NCBI GenBank assembly: GCA_000320545.1
Contig: ADNK01002376.1
Span: 1 to 36,860, forward strand
Direction: 5' to 3'
DNA length: 36,860 bases
From: Bigelowiella natans CCMP2755
Lineage: Eukaryota > Cercozoa > Chlorarachniophyceae
This document shows positions 18,717-29,290 of this stretch, one piece after another (positions within the stretch are counted from its first letter, which is position 1; the number at the start of each line of letters is the position of its first letter). Under the pieces are notes generated by a model. That model saw only the letters and a list, made by a program, of their open reading frames with translations. It did not search any database and was not told the origin of the DNA. The position numbers were made by a program, and so were the translations under genes.

Positions 18717-20352
18717 ATGGAGGAACGGCGTTGCTCGCCGCGGTCGGCTTTCTCCTTCGTCTACCTTTGAACTTCCATGACTACTATGTACCGCATTTGT
18801 ATAGGATCCTGATTCTTGGCCCTGTAGCTTTATTTTTGGTCCTAGCTTTGACGCAGTCTAGTGTTTTCTCGGGATTCGACCAGAGTTCAGTGATCATTGG
18901 GTAGGCGTTACGAGTATGCGTTCACTACTCACTCTCTTGACTATTTGCTCTTGCACAAATGGCCTCATGTTATATCTCTTAGGGGTGTAACCAAACCTCA
19001 ATTCTCACCATTTCTAAATGGAAGTAGCTCCTCGCTGGGGTCCATGTTCTATAAGACGGTGATATGTCTCTGCCCGTCGCTAATTGCAACATCACTCATG
19101 ATGTACATATATTCCGTGTGTTATGATTTTAGAACATTTCGGACCTGCTTTCAAAATTGAAACAATCTCGTGAGGGGATGCAGGCAATTAAGAAGATGGA
19201 GAGATGGCTTGAGAGCCAGAAAAACAGCTCGCCGTCATCATCAACTCCATCGAATAATGATCAAAGCACCCCGCTTGCTCCTACCCCTACTACTCCTGTG
19301 GCCAGCCAAGGACAATACTGGCGATCTCTTAACAACACAATGAAGTAAAAATTGCACTACTCAATGTAACACCTACATGCGTTTTTTGCGAACGAAGCAG
19401 AGAAGCAATCTAGAGAGGAGATTAAAACCAAAGTGCAGCATCATGAACTAATGATGATTCCTTCTATCAGGGAAATTCTACGATTGGTGAGAAGGAATAT
19501 TCTGGATTCGCAGAAGCCAAGAACATTAATGTACTACTGCATGTAGTAATAAGAGCAGTGGCTCAGCGAGTGCATAGAGCATGTATACGCCACAATATTA
19601 CACTTGTGTACTACATTTACGCGTGTAGATTCATGTGTTTGTGAGTGTATTAACCTTTCATCATCACACTTCGTTCTTATGACTTTTGGTTTCCCGCCCC
19701 CGCGGTATGAAGCACGTATACTATGACGAACACACCTTGCACTCTAACAAACAGATCGGTCGATTCCAAAGTGTACGTCATCCACCCAGAGCGAGGAGAC
19801 GGCCATCTCTTGTACATGTATCACCCGTTTGTTCGCACCGTTCTTGAAGGTCTGGCTCCCGTCTTCTGCTGTTAGTGTTTCTCGACCACAGAAGATGGTG
19901 CAAATGAGTGCATGCATGTGTGCAGGTTTCGAGGTATTTGGTGTAAACGCTACTCATGTGTATGATCGTAACTACGGCAACGCTGTGAAGAGAATGACTG
20001 CTCAAGTCAAAGCAAACGATGCTGTCATTCTTGTTGGCTCTATAAGTAAGTTACGTGCGCACTGCATCACAATTAGGATTATGCGCTGGTAGCTAAAGGT
20101 TGTGGGGCTCCAAAAAGCAGAATATGTGACAAAACACACAAAAATGAGTGTGTGTTTGTTTGGAGGATACATGTTCGTTTTATCGAGATTTATTTGTTTT
20201 GACTCCTCCTCCTCCTTTCTCTCCACTGCAGGGCCAGATGGACGGATGATGTCGGCAATGAAAAAAAAGGGCGCCTACACGATACTCTATCAAACGGAAC
20301 CCCTTCTTATTGGCAATCCTGGTATCATGTGCTTGTATTTTGTCACTTCTAC

Positions 20353-20384
<32 letters not shown>

Positions 20385-20588
20385 GGACTTATTTTGTCCT
20401 ATTGTTCTTTCTCCTTCAAAGCCGCCTGTAGCCCTGCGCACTATACGTGGTTCTTCGACGAAATCTGGGACTATTCTCTTGCTCACATCGATATGTAATA
20501 AAAATGGGAAAACGCACACAAATGATGGTGCTAGTCAGCAATAGCCTTGAGTTTTTCCTTACTTTGTTAACACAAAACACCGCCCCAC

Positions 20589-20629
<41 letters not shown>

Positions 20630-21339
20630 ACAACGCATGAATGCATTTCAGTATGCACACGCATATATGTGGCTGTATGTATTGTTTCATCATCAGGTTG
20701 TGTCAGTGTGCTGGGCGAACGGCATTTCCGTTGATACGATACGTGCCTATAACGTACTGGAAGGACTCTCCTAAATTAAGTACTTCTAGTGCCATCACCA
20801 CAATAATTTCCTTAACTGCATTTGAGATTTCCCCCCCCCCTACCCGCTCCTCCCCCCCCTGTTGTTCCTTTGTTTTTACTGGTATTTCAGGATATGCACC
20901 CCCAAAAGAAACGAATAATAGCATGGGTAGAAATGGTAGCATAGTAGCGAAAATAGTAGCAGTAGCAAGAGTAGGTGATGGCACATGTAAACGGAAAATG
21001 AGCGTATTCTTCTCTTTTTTAAAATATTGTGTCGTTTGTTGTTTCGTTGAAAGTGAAAGGAAAAGCTCCTGCTATCACATCATCACCTTCGGTTTCCCCG
21101 ATAATATCATCGTCTTCGCCCACGCCCCAAACTCCCAAACCACCACCACCACTACCGCAGTCGCCGCCATCCCCCCCATCATCATCCTCAATTGCTTTCA
21201 ATCCAAAGCCATCGTTCCTGTTCTTCGGGGCTCCCTTTTACGGCCGCGAGGAGTGCTGGAAAAGGCTGAATCTCATCGGAGATATTGCCAAGGACCTTCG
21301 ATCTGAGTGATACCTACTAAGGAGTATATTATATATATA

Positions 21340-21376
<37 letters not shown>

Positions 21377-21695
21377 GTAGTATCTATTATATCGCATGTC
21401 GTTGTACAATCATGAGCACATGTATTGTCTCTCTCTCCTCTCTTCCAATTCCGTTCCATTTTGTCATGTCGCCATTGCTGTCATCGTTCTGACTAAGAAT
21501 TGCTTTAATAAGATACACCATCTGGTCTGCTCCCGCATTTGAGAAGTTCGTTAAAAGTTCGGATTCTGCCATATTTCTTAACATGCACAAGACCTGCATC
21601 CTAGGGAAGTCACACCCTACGGATTTCATCAACTTGGAACCGCGCGTTAGCATACTTATGAGTGCGCATGTAAGTGTGGATGTGTGTGCCTATTA

Positions 21696-21758
<63 letters not shown>

Positions 21759-21920
21759 ATTTGTTCGTATATTTTCATTCAGTTCATAGTGCCGAAAACC
21801 AACACAAAAAGAATGTATCACTAGAGAGATATAGTTGATGTTTTCAATTGTGTTTGATATTTTCAAATCTTCCATTAGTTTTATACTATATTGGCAACTG
21901 TACATACAAAGAACTTATGG

Positions 21921-21961
<41 letters not shown>

Positions 21962-22443
21962 TGTTTGTAGTCTTCTTATGCATGGTCGATAAAGTAGATA
22001 GTAAAACAACAATTTGGTTGAGCACGTGCACTTTTCCTGTGCAATTTTTATGACATATTGAAGGCTCTGATCGTGTCGTCCCATAGCTACTGGGATGATG
22101 AGGAGATGTGGAAGGTGTTTGCAATCCCATAAACATCAGCCATAGCGTCGACTAAGTAGTTTTAAGATAGGGACTTCAAATTTAGTCTCGCCACTCTTCA
22201 CACACACACACACACACATATTATATACGTATGTGTATATATAAATATAATTAATGAGTAAGAAATTAATAACAGCTACGTAAAATGTAGGGTATTATGA
22301 CGTTCACTGAGCAGGGCGAAGGCTTGGCAATAGAGTGCGTAGTTAACTTCCATATTTTCCTATAATTATTTATACTGCATATGCGAATAAATAATGCATA
22401 CATAAAATGCTGTCGTTACATTTACCCTGTCTATACACACGCG

Positions 22444-22506
<63 letters not shown>

Positions 22507-22741
22507 AGAGATGTGTGTGTGTGTGTGACGAAATCACAACTTTAAGCTAATGGATTCGTGAGATAACTAATTCTATCAATTTTTCCTATCTACAAGGTAC
22601 CGAAAATTTCGAAACTTATCGCCGGACGAACGACAGGCGGAGTCGGATCGCAGAGCGAAGCTCTTTGAGGAGCGATTCAATGCGAAGACAGTGTTCCAAA
22701 ACGCCAAAATAGATGTCCTTCTAGGTTTAAAAATTGTTTAG
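18717..22741 (+). CDS. Putative type II Golgi glycosyltransferase, GT-B-like
   Basis: Probably transfers a sugar in the secretory pathway; donor and acceptor unknown. Fifteen exons with fully consistent phases: 18717-18742, 18805-18900, 18983-19058, 19133-19344, 19414-19530, 19755-19849, 19926-20045, 20232-20321, 20422-20494, 20697-20779, 21054-21306, 21498-21669, 22064-22114, 22291-22334 and 22597-22741; 550 residues. Topology is typical of Golgi enzymes: cytosolic MEERRCSPR, one TM helix (ILILGPVALFLVLALTQ), then a stem with helical (LLSKLKQSREGMQAIKKME) and Ser/Thr/Pro parts. The catalytic part has KVYVIHPERGDG, FEVFGVNATHVYDRNYG, DAVILVG, a middle like WFFDEIWDYSLAHID then RYVPITYW, and a second half with FLFFGAPFYGREECWKRL, SAIFLNMHK, ALIVSSHSYWDDE and a C-terminal helix around ERQAESDRRAKLFEERF. 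That order resembles group 1 or CgeB-like glycosyltransferases. A ~50-residue Pro/Ser insertion (residues ~330-383) splits the two halves. Exons 1, 11 and 13 have the weakest splice signals. Confidence 0.72.
20353..20383. repeat. (GAT)n repeat in glycosyltransferase intron
   Basis: A pure GAT repeat inside the intron between the exons ending at 20321 and starting at 20422. Confidence 0.9.
20590..20632. repeat. (AC)n microsatellite in glycosyltransferase intron
   Basis: An AC run in the intron between the exons ending at 20494 and starting at 20697. Confidence 0.9.
21328..21376. repeat. (TA)n microsatellite in glycosyltransferase intron
   Basis: An AT-only run shortly after the donor at 21307. 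Confidence 0.9.
21698..22505. repeat. Cluster of (TA)n, (TG)n and (CA)n microsatellites
   Basis: Within three neighbouring introns: TA/TG at about 21698-21760, TG at about 21922-21958, CA at 22200-22219 and CA/TA at about 22440-22503. Small exons (22064-22114 and 22291-22334) sit between these repeats, which makes this part of the gene easy to miss by automatic prediction. Confidence 0.85.
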
Positions 22742-23421
22742 AACTTTAATTCTTAGTACATAGAATGTAATGCACCGAAACGAGCAGGCATGAGGCGAAT
22801 GTGATGGGCGAGTTAGACACTAAATGCCCTCATATCATCGACACATTAACTATGTGCCATCATTATAGTTTGCTTGCTTTTTGTTCATGCATGAGCGGGA
22901 GTTAGTATAGCTAGCTAGGCACAGAAACTACGCGCACGCAAATGACTTGTGGATCGCCCAGCACCCTCACGACGGCGGTGCTTGAAACGTTTTGCGGCCT
23001 CGATCCACACACAACTTCCACACGTGCTGCAGGGCATGTACATTGTGGCGCACGTAAGCTCCCTGCATTCTATGCTCTATAGCGCTTCGAACGTGCAGCA
23101 GTGCCCATCTGGCCACACAGGCATCATCATGCATGTACGTGCATGCACATGCATGAAACACATTGTGGCAGAAACCAACAGATGCAACATTAGCGCTGTA
23201 GCCGCTGCATTGCACAGCTACATCAGGATGACCATTGAAAAAATTTAATTCTTCATCACATCCGTCTCACATGCACATCAGTCATACCATATATATAATA
23301 TATATGATATTACTGTGTGTCTATTATGTAGACATTTAGCTGCGCATGATGCACATGCAATGTGATGCATGTCGACACATGTGCAGCCTCTGCTAGCTCT
23401 GACACAAACAAATATCAAGCT
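22742..23421. other. Convergent spacer
   Basis: Lies between two gene 3' ends. It is rich in ATGCATG/GCATGC/TGCA palindromes (for example 23127-23156 and 23340-23375). An open frame at 22949-23248 has no recognisable feature and is regarded as chance. Confidence 0.45.
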
Positions 23422-25823
23422 TCATTCGTCTTTGTTGTGCAGAGAGTGCGCTGCAGCAAAGTACTTGCGGGCCTGCTCTGCATGAAACTTGCCACTTTCT
23501 GTCGCCTCGACCACTTCAAGCTTCAAGAACTCCATCGTGTCCTCACTATCTTCATCCTCGTCATAATCGTCTTCATCTAGTTCATCTTCGCGATCTTTTT
23601 CATCAGCAAGCAGTTGCTTTTTCCAGGCCTTGTTCAAATCAATCACCTTACCTTTGTGACCACTACCCACATAATCATAAAAATCTTCCATGTGTTTCTT
23701 GATGTGCTTCTCTTTGATTTCAGGAAGCAAGTTTTTGGACTCCTCGTAATTGGCCATCTCGAACAAACGTGCATATTGGAGAGCAATGTCCTCATATTCT
23801 TCAACTACTTCTGCATAAGACAACTCCCGACACAAATCAGAAAGGTATAGGCCGCATTCAGTAAATTCCCCTGGCTCCATGGTCTCAAGAGCAGCTGGAC
23901 AGCCTTTCATGGTACACCGGACGATATATTTGTACGTATACTTGAGTATGCACTTGTGGTACAATTGCGCATTCTTTTTCGACAGCGTTTTCGATATATT
24001 TTCTGCATCAAGAAAAATACAACTCATATACCTCATATACCAACCATCGGAGTCGTTCCACGCGCACCACGCCCTTTCTAATTGTTGCTCCCATTCAGAG
24101 ATGTGCCCCACGAAATACTCTAGATTCTTTTCCCCAAAGATTCTTTTGGTACCCAGCGAATATAGGAAAGATCTATTATCAAATTTTAACGTCTTCACAA
24201 ATTTGGTTCTATTTGAAAAGCCGCCGAAGCTTAAGTAATTGAACAGTAAGAATTGGTGGATATCACTGTATTTTTGGCATCTATCCGCGATGCAACCAGC
24301 CAGGAAGATCAACTTGTTATGTATGACATCCGCCTACGCATAGGCACACCAAATATGTTAGCGAAAGCATATCATTTGAAAAATGGCACATTCCGGAACC
24401 CGCAGCCAATTTAACTACAAATGAGATTAACAGTTTCGGAAAAGATGAAAGTGACGATTGAGAAGTTCCGTAAGAAATCTACTAAAAATTAAAAAATAAA
24501 TGCAATGTGCTTTTCGTTGCATTTGCATTGAAGTACCTCTATCTCATCTTTTATCGAATTATCGCTTTGAGCTAACCAATGAGTCTCGGCCAACACTGAA
24601 TTGAAGCAACGAATAGCCATGTTAAGATTCTCTTCGCTGTGTCTCTTCTGCAACAACATCTGGCATCGCCCCAGCAGGCTACCATTCTTCATGGCTTCTT
24701 CCCAATTCGCTTTTTTCTCATTCCAGTCCTCGTTCTCGTTCTCGTCCTCGTCCTCGTCCTTGTCCTCGTTCTCGTCCTCGTCCTCGTCTTTCTCCATAAT
24801 ATACTTTCGGCCTTCAACGTCCTCGCATGCGACTAGGTACACGCGGTTCGCAACGAGTACGCACGACAACCAATATCTCATTGCAGGTGATATATCCTTC
24901 ATTAGTTGTATCACAAAACCCTTCACACGACAAAACTTTGCATAGGGGCGGGCCCAGCGCGCAACCGATTTTATGCCTTCGTCTTCTTCCTGGTTTAAGT
25001 CAGGTATCGAGGTGCTCGAAGAATTGTGCTGCAAAAACTCGGCCTTTTCGCATTGTATTTCGACTTCCTTTGCGTCAACTGCTCCTGATCCACTAACCTT
25101 TTCCTTGAATGTCTGTGGTGTGCCAATCGCATCCGTGTACTTGCGCAAGGCTGCCACCGCCTCTATAATCAGTTTCATCTTAGTTTCTGTTTCCTCCTTG
25201 TCTAAAAATCCGTCTGCAACAAGATCTTCGACTTTCTTAGCCTCTGATTCAGTGTCAGAGCTTATATCCATGTTTTTCCATTGAGCGACAGTCGCCTCCA
25301 ATTTCTTTGTGGCCGGTACGACTTCACTTTCATTGGTGGCAACGTTTGGCTGGCGGCAATGTTTTTGTTCCTTAATGTTCTTCTTAGTCTGTTCCTTTTC
25401 ACTAGAGGCAGGGTTTACCTTCTTTCCCTTTGCAAGTAGCTTTTGCTGCTGCTGCTGCAACTTCTCTTCCAACTCCCTCACCTTCTTCTCTAGCTGTTTT
25501 TGTAATTTCTCCTCTAGTTTTTTCACCTTCTTCTCTAATTCCTCCTTTTGAGTAGACTTTAAGACAGAAGTCTTGATTTCTGGAGGTCGCTCCTCTTGCT
25601 GTTGCTGTTGCTGTTGCTGTAACTTTTCCTCCAACTCCCTTACCTTGTTTTCAAGCTGTTTCTCCAACTCCCTCACCCTCTTTTCTAGGTGTTGCTCCTT
25701 AGCGTTGGGAATATTGCTTTCTGCTAATCTTTCCTGCTGCCGATGTTGCAATTTCTCCTCCAATATCTTTACCTTCCGCTCCAGCTCATCGTTGTTCCTT
25801 GGTGCACTGAAGCCTCCCCCCAT
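23422..25823 (-). CDS. Coiled-coil protein with acidic tracts and N-myristoylation-like start
   Basis: Unrecognised protein of 732 residues in two exons, 25823-24537 and 24333-23422, phase 0. The N-terminus, MGGGFSAPR, fits the N-myristoylation pattern (Gly at 2, Ser at 6), suggesting attachment to a membrane. Residues ~10-150 form a heptad-rich coiled coil made of repeated REL/VKELEEKLQ units interrupted by two Gln runs. A Glu/Lys-rich region follows to ~270, then a more globular part around RPYAKFCRVKGFVIQLMKD and YWLSCVLVANRVYLVACED. Next come an Asp/Glu tract (~345-370, encoded by a CTCGTC-type repeat at 24733-24790), a second globular part in exon 2 (LIFLAGCIADRCQKY, WEQQLERAWCAWNDSDGWY, C-rich CTMKGCPAALE) and a second acidic tract near the end (DELDEDDYDEDEDSED). 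No enzyme motif was recognised. It could be a scaffold, but that is speculation. Confidence 0.75.
24733..24792 (-). repeat. Coding hexamer-type repeat encoding an Asp/Glu tract
   Basis: Imperfect CTCGTC/CTCGTT units on the plus strand encode alternating Asp and Glu or Asn on the minus strand. The period is a multiple of three, so unit changes alter tract length only. Confidence 0.85.
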
Positions 25824-26534
25824 TAGCAGAGTTTGTCGATCGTCAGCGTCGGTTTCTAATATTTACGGATAATGCATCATAATACAACTTCCGTAAAATT
25901 CACGAAATTAGGCGTAAATTTGAAAAAGACATCCATATGGACATGTATTTAAATAAAATTCGTCTTCCAGATAGAAAACTATGCCACGAACGGTATCTAA
26001 ATCTAAAAAGACAGTAGAAGTTGGCAAAGATGAGACACAAAAGACAATATGAAACTAGGAACGGAGGAGTGGCTAGAATGCCATTCTTGGTTCTTTTTTG
26101 TTTCACTTTATGCATAAGCGCATAAGCCAGCATATGTTCGTAGCGAATGTCCTGGATGTTGCAACATTGTCACGGCGTCATGCCCAAAATTAGACCTCGC
26201 TAGATTTCTGATTTAGCTCGAGGCTTGTGCTAGATCTACGACAATCTAACCCTAATGAATACCACCACCACGATAAAAGGACGGATGATGCCAGGAAAAT
26301 GAATGCAAGATACAAAATCAGACCAGATCATTACGATAAGATATATCACGAAATGCAGGACAAAACACATTAAAGACACAGTAGTAGTACACGCTAGATT
26401 GTCGCACAAGGAAAGTTGAGGATCGGTTTCTTCCGTAACGGATCTGTAGATTAAAATCGTCCTTCCGAAATCAGCAGCCTGTCCCCTAAAGCCATCTCGC
26501 CGCACACACACAAATCACACGCCCATCCAACGCA
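25824..26534. other. Spacer between divergent genes
   Basis: Upstream region of both the coiled-coil gene and the small membrane protein gene. It contains one copy (26345-26378) of a 34-bp sequence also found at 29187-29220. No coding segment was trusted. Confidence 0.5.
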
Positions 26535-27167
26535 ATGTCATTCGGATACGTCTTCTCTCCTTACGCTTTCCTCCCTCTCCACTTGGTGTTCATACCCATT
26601 CTCGGCGATGTGTATGCGGGCACATTGGGCAAAACGATTTCATACACATGGTTCACGTTCTTTGTTACAGTGCAATATCTTATAGAGCACTGGACACATC
26701 TGTTCCCAACTATCGGTAAAACATAGCTCTACTACTGCCATTATCATTATTATCATCCTAATGCTCATCTTCATAAAAATGTAGGTGTATTGAATGGCCC
26801 TTTCACGTTGTTTGGGCTTCTACAATTGCTGGGATTCCTGTATCTTACATACAAGAAGTCGGCTCCGATTACAAGCATTTTGAACATTGTGCTATATTTT
26901 GGAATGGTCGGCGTGGCGAAGGCATGTGATTTAGGATTTCCTAAGGACGATGCGGAGGAGCAGGTACACAACATACAGTAGATTGTGTAGTTGCTTGATA
27001 TGCAGTCATCATTCATCTCATGTTGTATCTCATATAACACACAGGTTGTAGCATTGCAGGATCCACACTACAGCGCTTGCCACATGATTTTCCACCTTCT
27101 TATCTCAGCACAAATGTTCTTCATGTACTACAGTGCCAAAAGTGATGTCAAGGCAAAATCAGCATAA
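26535..27167 (+). CDS. Small polytopic membrane protein, unrecognised
   Basis: 160 residues from three exons, 26535-26715, 26785-26963 and 27045-27167, phases 1 and 0. Hydropathy by eye shows about four or five membrane helices: PYAFLPLHLVFIPILGD, ISYTWFTFFVTVQYLIEHW, FTLFGLLQLLGFLYLTY, ITSILNIVLYFGMVGVAKA and MIFHLLISAQMFFMYY. A conserved-looking loop DPHYSACH precedes the last helix. The C-terminus is a short Lys-rich tail (SAKSDVKAKSA). Several His, Asp and Tyr residues near helix ends are compatible with a membrane enzyme or carrier, but I do not recognise the family. The ATG at 26535 is preceded by a stop-rich spacer and begins directly before the hydrophobic segment, so the start is likely correct. 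Confidence 0.72.
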
Positions 27168-28135
27168 TTTGGTTTCAAGGACAGCAGCTGACGACGCACT
27201 CCAGCTTCATCATCATCCCTCGCTTGGCTCAATTTCTAATGAAATTGCATCATGAATGACAAATTGTTCATCTGCGAATGAACAAACAATTTCAAATTTT
27301 AATTTTCTGCGGCAGCACTGCCATACATGTCAGACACATTTTGTATATTCTGATGAGCTGTCCATGTTATCTTGGCACGCGATCTCCATGTGAAGTACGA
27401 AACAATGTGTGTGCGAGGGCACAATCCGGATTTTGTTAGTCATGATGACAACGAAGACAACCACCCACACCAGATGTTTACACATTACAGTATGCATGAA
27501 AAGCATTGATTACATGATTCTCGTACGATACTTGCGAGGAGACTCCCACCCGCCGCCCCCTCCCCTTGGCATCTAGCTTCACGACCACCTAGTCCCACTG
27601 ACGTCGCAGTAGTCAAAAGGGCACAGTCCTTCGGTTTATTTATTTCTTATTTTTTAATGTGTGGCTTACGTCACGCTGGTGGATGGAACACAAGGGTTGT
27701 CCCTGGAGGCTGCTAGGTAGCAAAAGGTAAGAGTACGGGTGGGTAAGCAACTAGACTAAGGCTACATGATCAACTGTGGAAACACTAAAGTTGACTGGGG
27801 TGTGCTGCACGAGTTTCGCCTAATTTGCTTTGCTTCAGGTACATGCAAGGGTATATTGAACATTAAGAATAACTCACCAACGTCGTTAGCGTATTAGAAG
27901 TTAAATAGCCGTAATCGTTTTGGCAACCATCCCCTCTAGTCTCGTTGGTAAAGCAGCTGTAGCAAACATGTAGTTCCGTCGCCTCCTTAACAGTAGCACT
28001 ACTCGCAGAATTCCTCTATAATAAACGTTTGTGATAAAAGAATAGCGCAAATGTATACACATTTTAAGATATTTGAATCATCGCATGCATTATACACAAC
28101 AAAGAACTCTGCACGCACATTCCGCAATCAATTTT
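27168..28135. other. Spacer
   Basis: About 970 bp without a supportable gene. It contains a near-palindrome around 27258-27296 (AAATTGTTCAT and ATGAACAAACAATTT) and a C-rich patch near 27548-27566. Confidence 0.45.
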
Positions 28136-28499
28136 CTAAGATACGAGCATTAATTCTATCTGAACGTTGTCCATTCCCTCTTCGTTGTCTCGTGCATCAT
28201 GTTGTCTGCAGTCTTTGTCGCTGTCACTTTGTGCGTTTTCCCACACGCCAAAGCCTACGATAAACTCAGGATTCACACGGTGTTGAATACATGTCTGCAA
28301 CAGCAAACATCTAGACCAACGACTACTAATGCTATCACTACTACTACTACTGCTCCGCTCCATTGCCGTATTCTGCTCTCGGACTGGATAGCTACCTCTG
28401 CTTCTCTCTGAGCTGTATGACTGTGTTCCTGATTGCTCTAAGCGCTAGTCGTAACTTTGGACAGGACTTGCGATTTAGCACTACCATATGCAGCGTCAT
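28136..28499 (-). CDS. Weak candidate: two-exon small protein
   Basis: Possible gene of 92 residues from exons 28499-28396 and 28310-28136, joined in phase 2 across an ~85-nt intron. It begins MTLHMVVLNRKSCPKLRLAL and ends DNVQIELMLVS. The reading frame is also open upstream (GFDDTIEKILGFSCDR) without an ATG, so a further 5' exon is possible. No domain was recognised. The opposite strand has an open frame with a signal-peptide-like start at 28199, so strand choice is uncertain. Confidence 0.3.
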
Positions 28500-28590
28500 C
28501 CTGTCACAAGAGAATCCGAGAATCTTCTCAATAGTGTCGTCAAAGCCTTCCAGTTGCGATTCTTCGTAGACATTGCACGTATCGTCCGAA

Positions 28591-29122
28591 ATGACCACCG
28601 ACGGTGATGATTATGGAGGCGATATTGTGCATCCTTGCTCAACGCTGAGCAAAGATATTGCCAGGACCAGCAATCGATCCCTGCGTGACGCTGTTTTGCC
28701 GATATTACGCAATCAGAAGTACAATAGATAGCTCAGATGCATGCATTTGGCAATGTAAATGGTCGAATTTTCTTCAGCAATGTCATCATCACCACCATAT
28801 CTACCTGAGAATTACACCAGCAGCAGCATTGACTGGAAGCTAGTTGAGCGACAATGGTGTTTCTGCTGCTCCTGCTACGCTAACGACGTCAAAGAGCCAT
28901 TTTTATCCTCTTCCTCTGATATTAGCTGCTCAGAGAGAGGTAGCTTTCGTCTTCTTCTACTTTTTAGCCGTTTTCTCCGACGATACTACATCCGGCTCTA
29001 GGCACCCTCGGCTTGGCCCCGAGCCGGAGAAGGGCGGTGTGAACTACAGAAAAAGCCAGCAATCTCGGGCAATTTCATTCAGTCTAAAAAGGTCAACACG
29101 AAGTCGCAGGCTGAAATTCTAG
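28591..29122 (+). CDS. Weak candidate: two-exon small membrane protein
   Basis: Possible gene of 117 residues. Exon 1 (28591-28718) starts MTTDGDDYGGDIVHPC and reads through DIARTSNRSLRDAVLPILRNQ. A phase-2 junction to 28897-29122 would add a hydrophobic stretch (REVAFVFFYFLAVFS) and a basic tail (LKRSTRSRRLKF). The acceptor is not strong and other acceptors between 28795 and 28900 cannot be excluded. No family was recognised. Confidence 0.28.
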
Positions 29123-29290
29123 GAGACCCCACACCGGCATCAGCGTCGTCGTGCAAAACGAATTTTGAATGCGCTCGACAAAATGCATCACGAAATGTAG
29201 GTCAAAACGCACCAAAGACATCTCAGCGTACAAGAAAATGTGTCTGAATTCGGCGACCAACATTTTCTTCTAGATTCCGAGACGGCAAGA

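Noticed and set aside
19346-19348. TAA at 19346 as the stop codon of a separate short gene ending near 19348
   Set aside because: A GT at 19345 and an acceptor at 19413 give a 69-nt intron that continues the frame in phase into the glycosyltransferase catalytic exons.
21698-22505. Regularly spaced repeats that might suggest a CRISPR-like array
   Set aside because: They are simple TA/TG/CA microsatellites inside introns of a eukaryotic gene, with no unique spacers of constant length.
28199-28411. Plus-strand frame starting MLSAVFVAVTLCVFPHAKA, like a signal peptide
   Set aside because: No downstream exon joins in phase and the minus-strand candidate is slightly better supported; left open rather than annotated.
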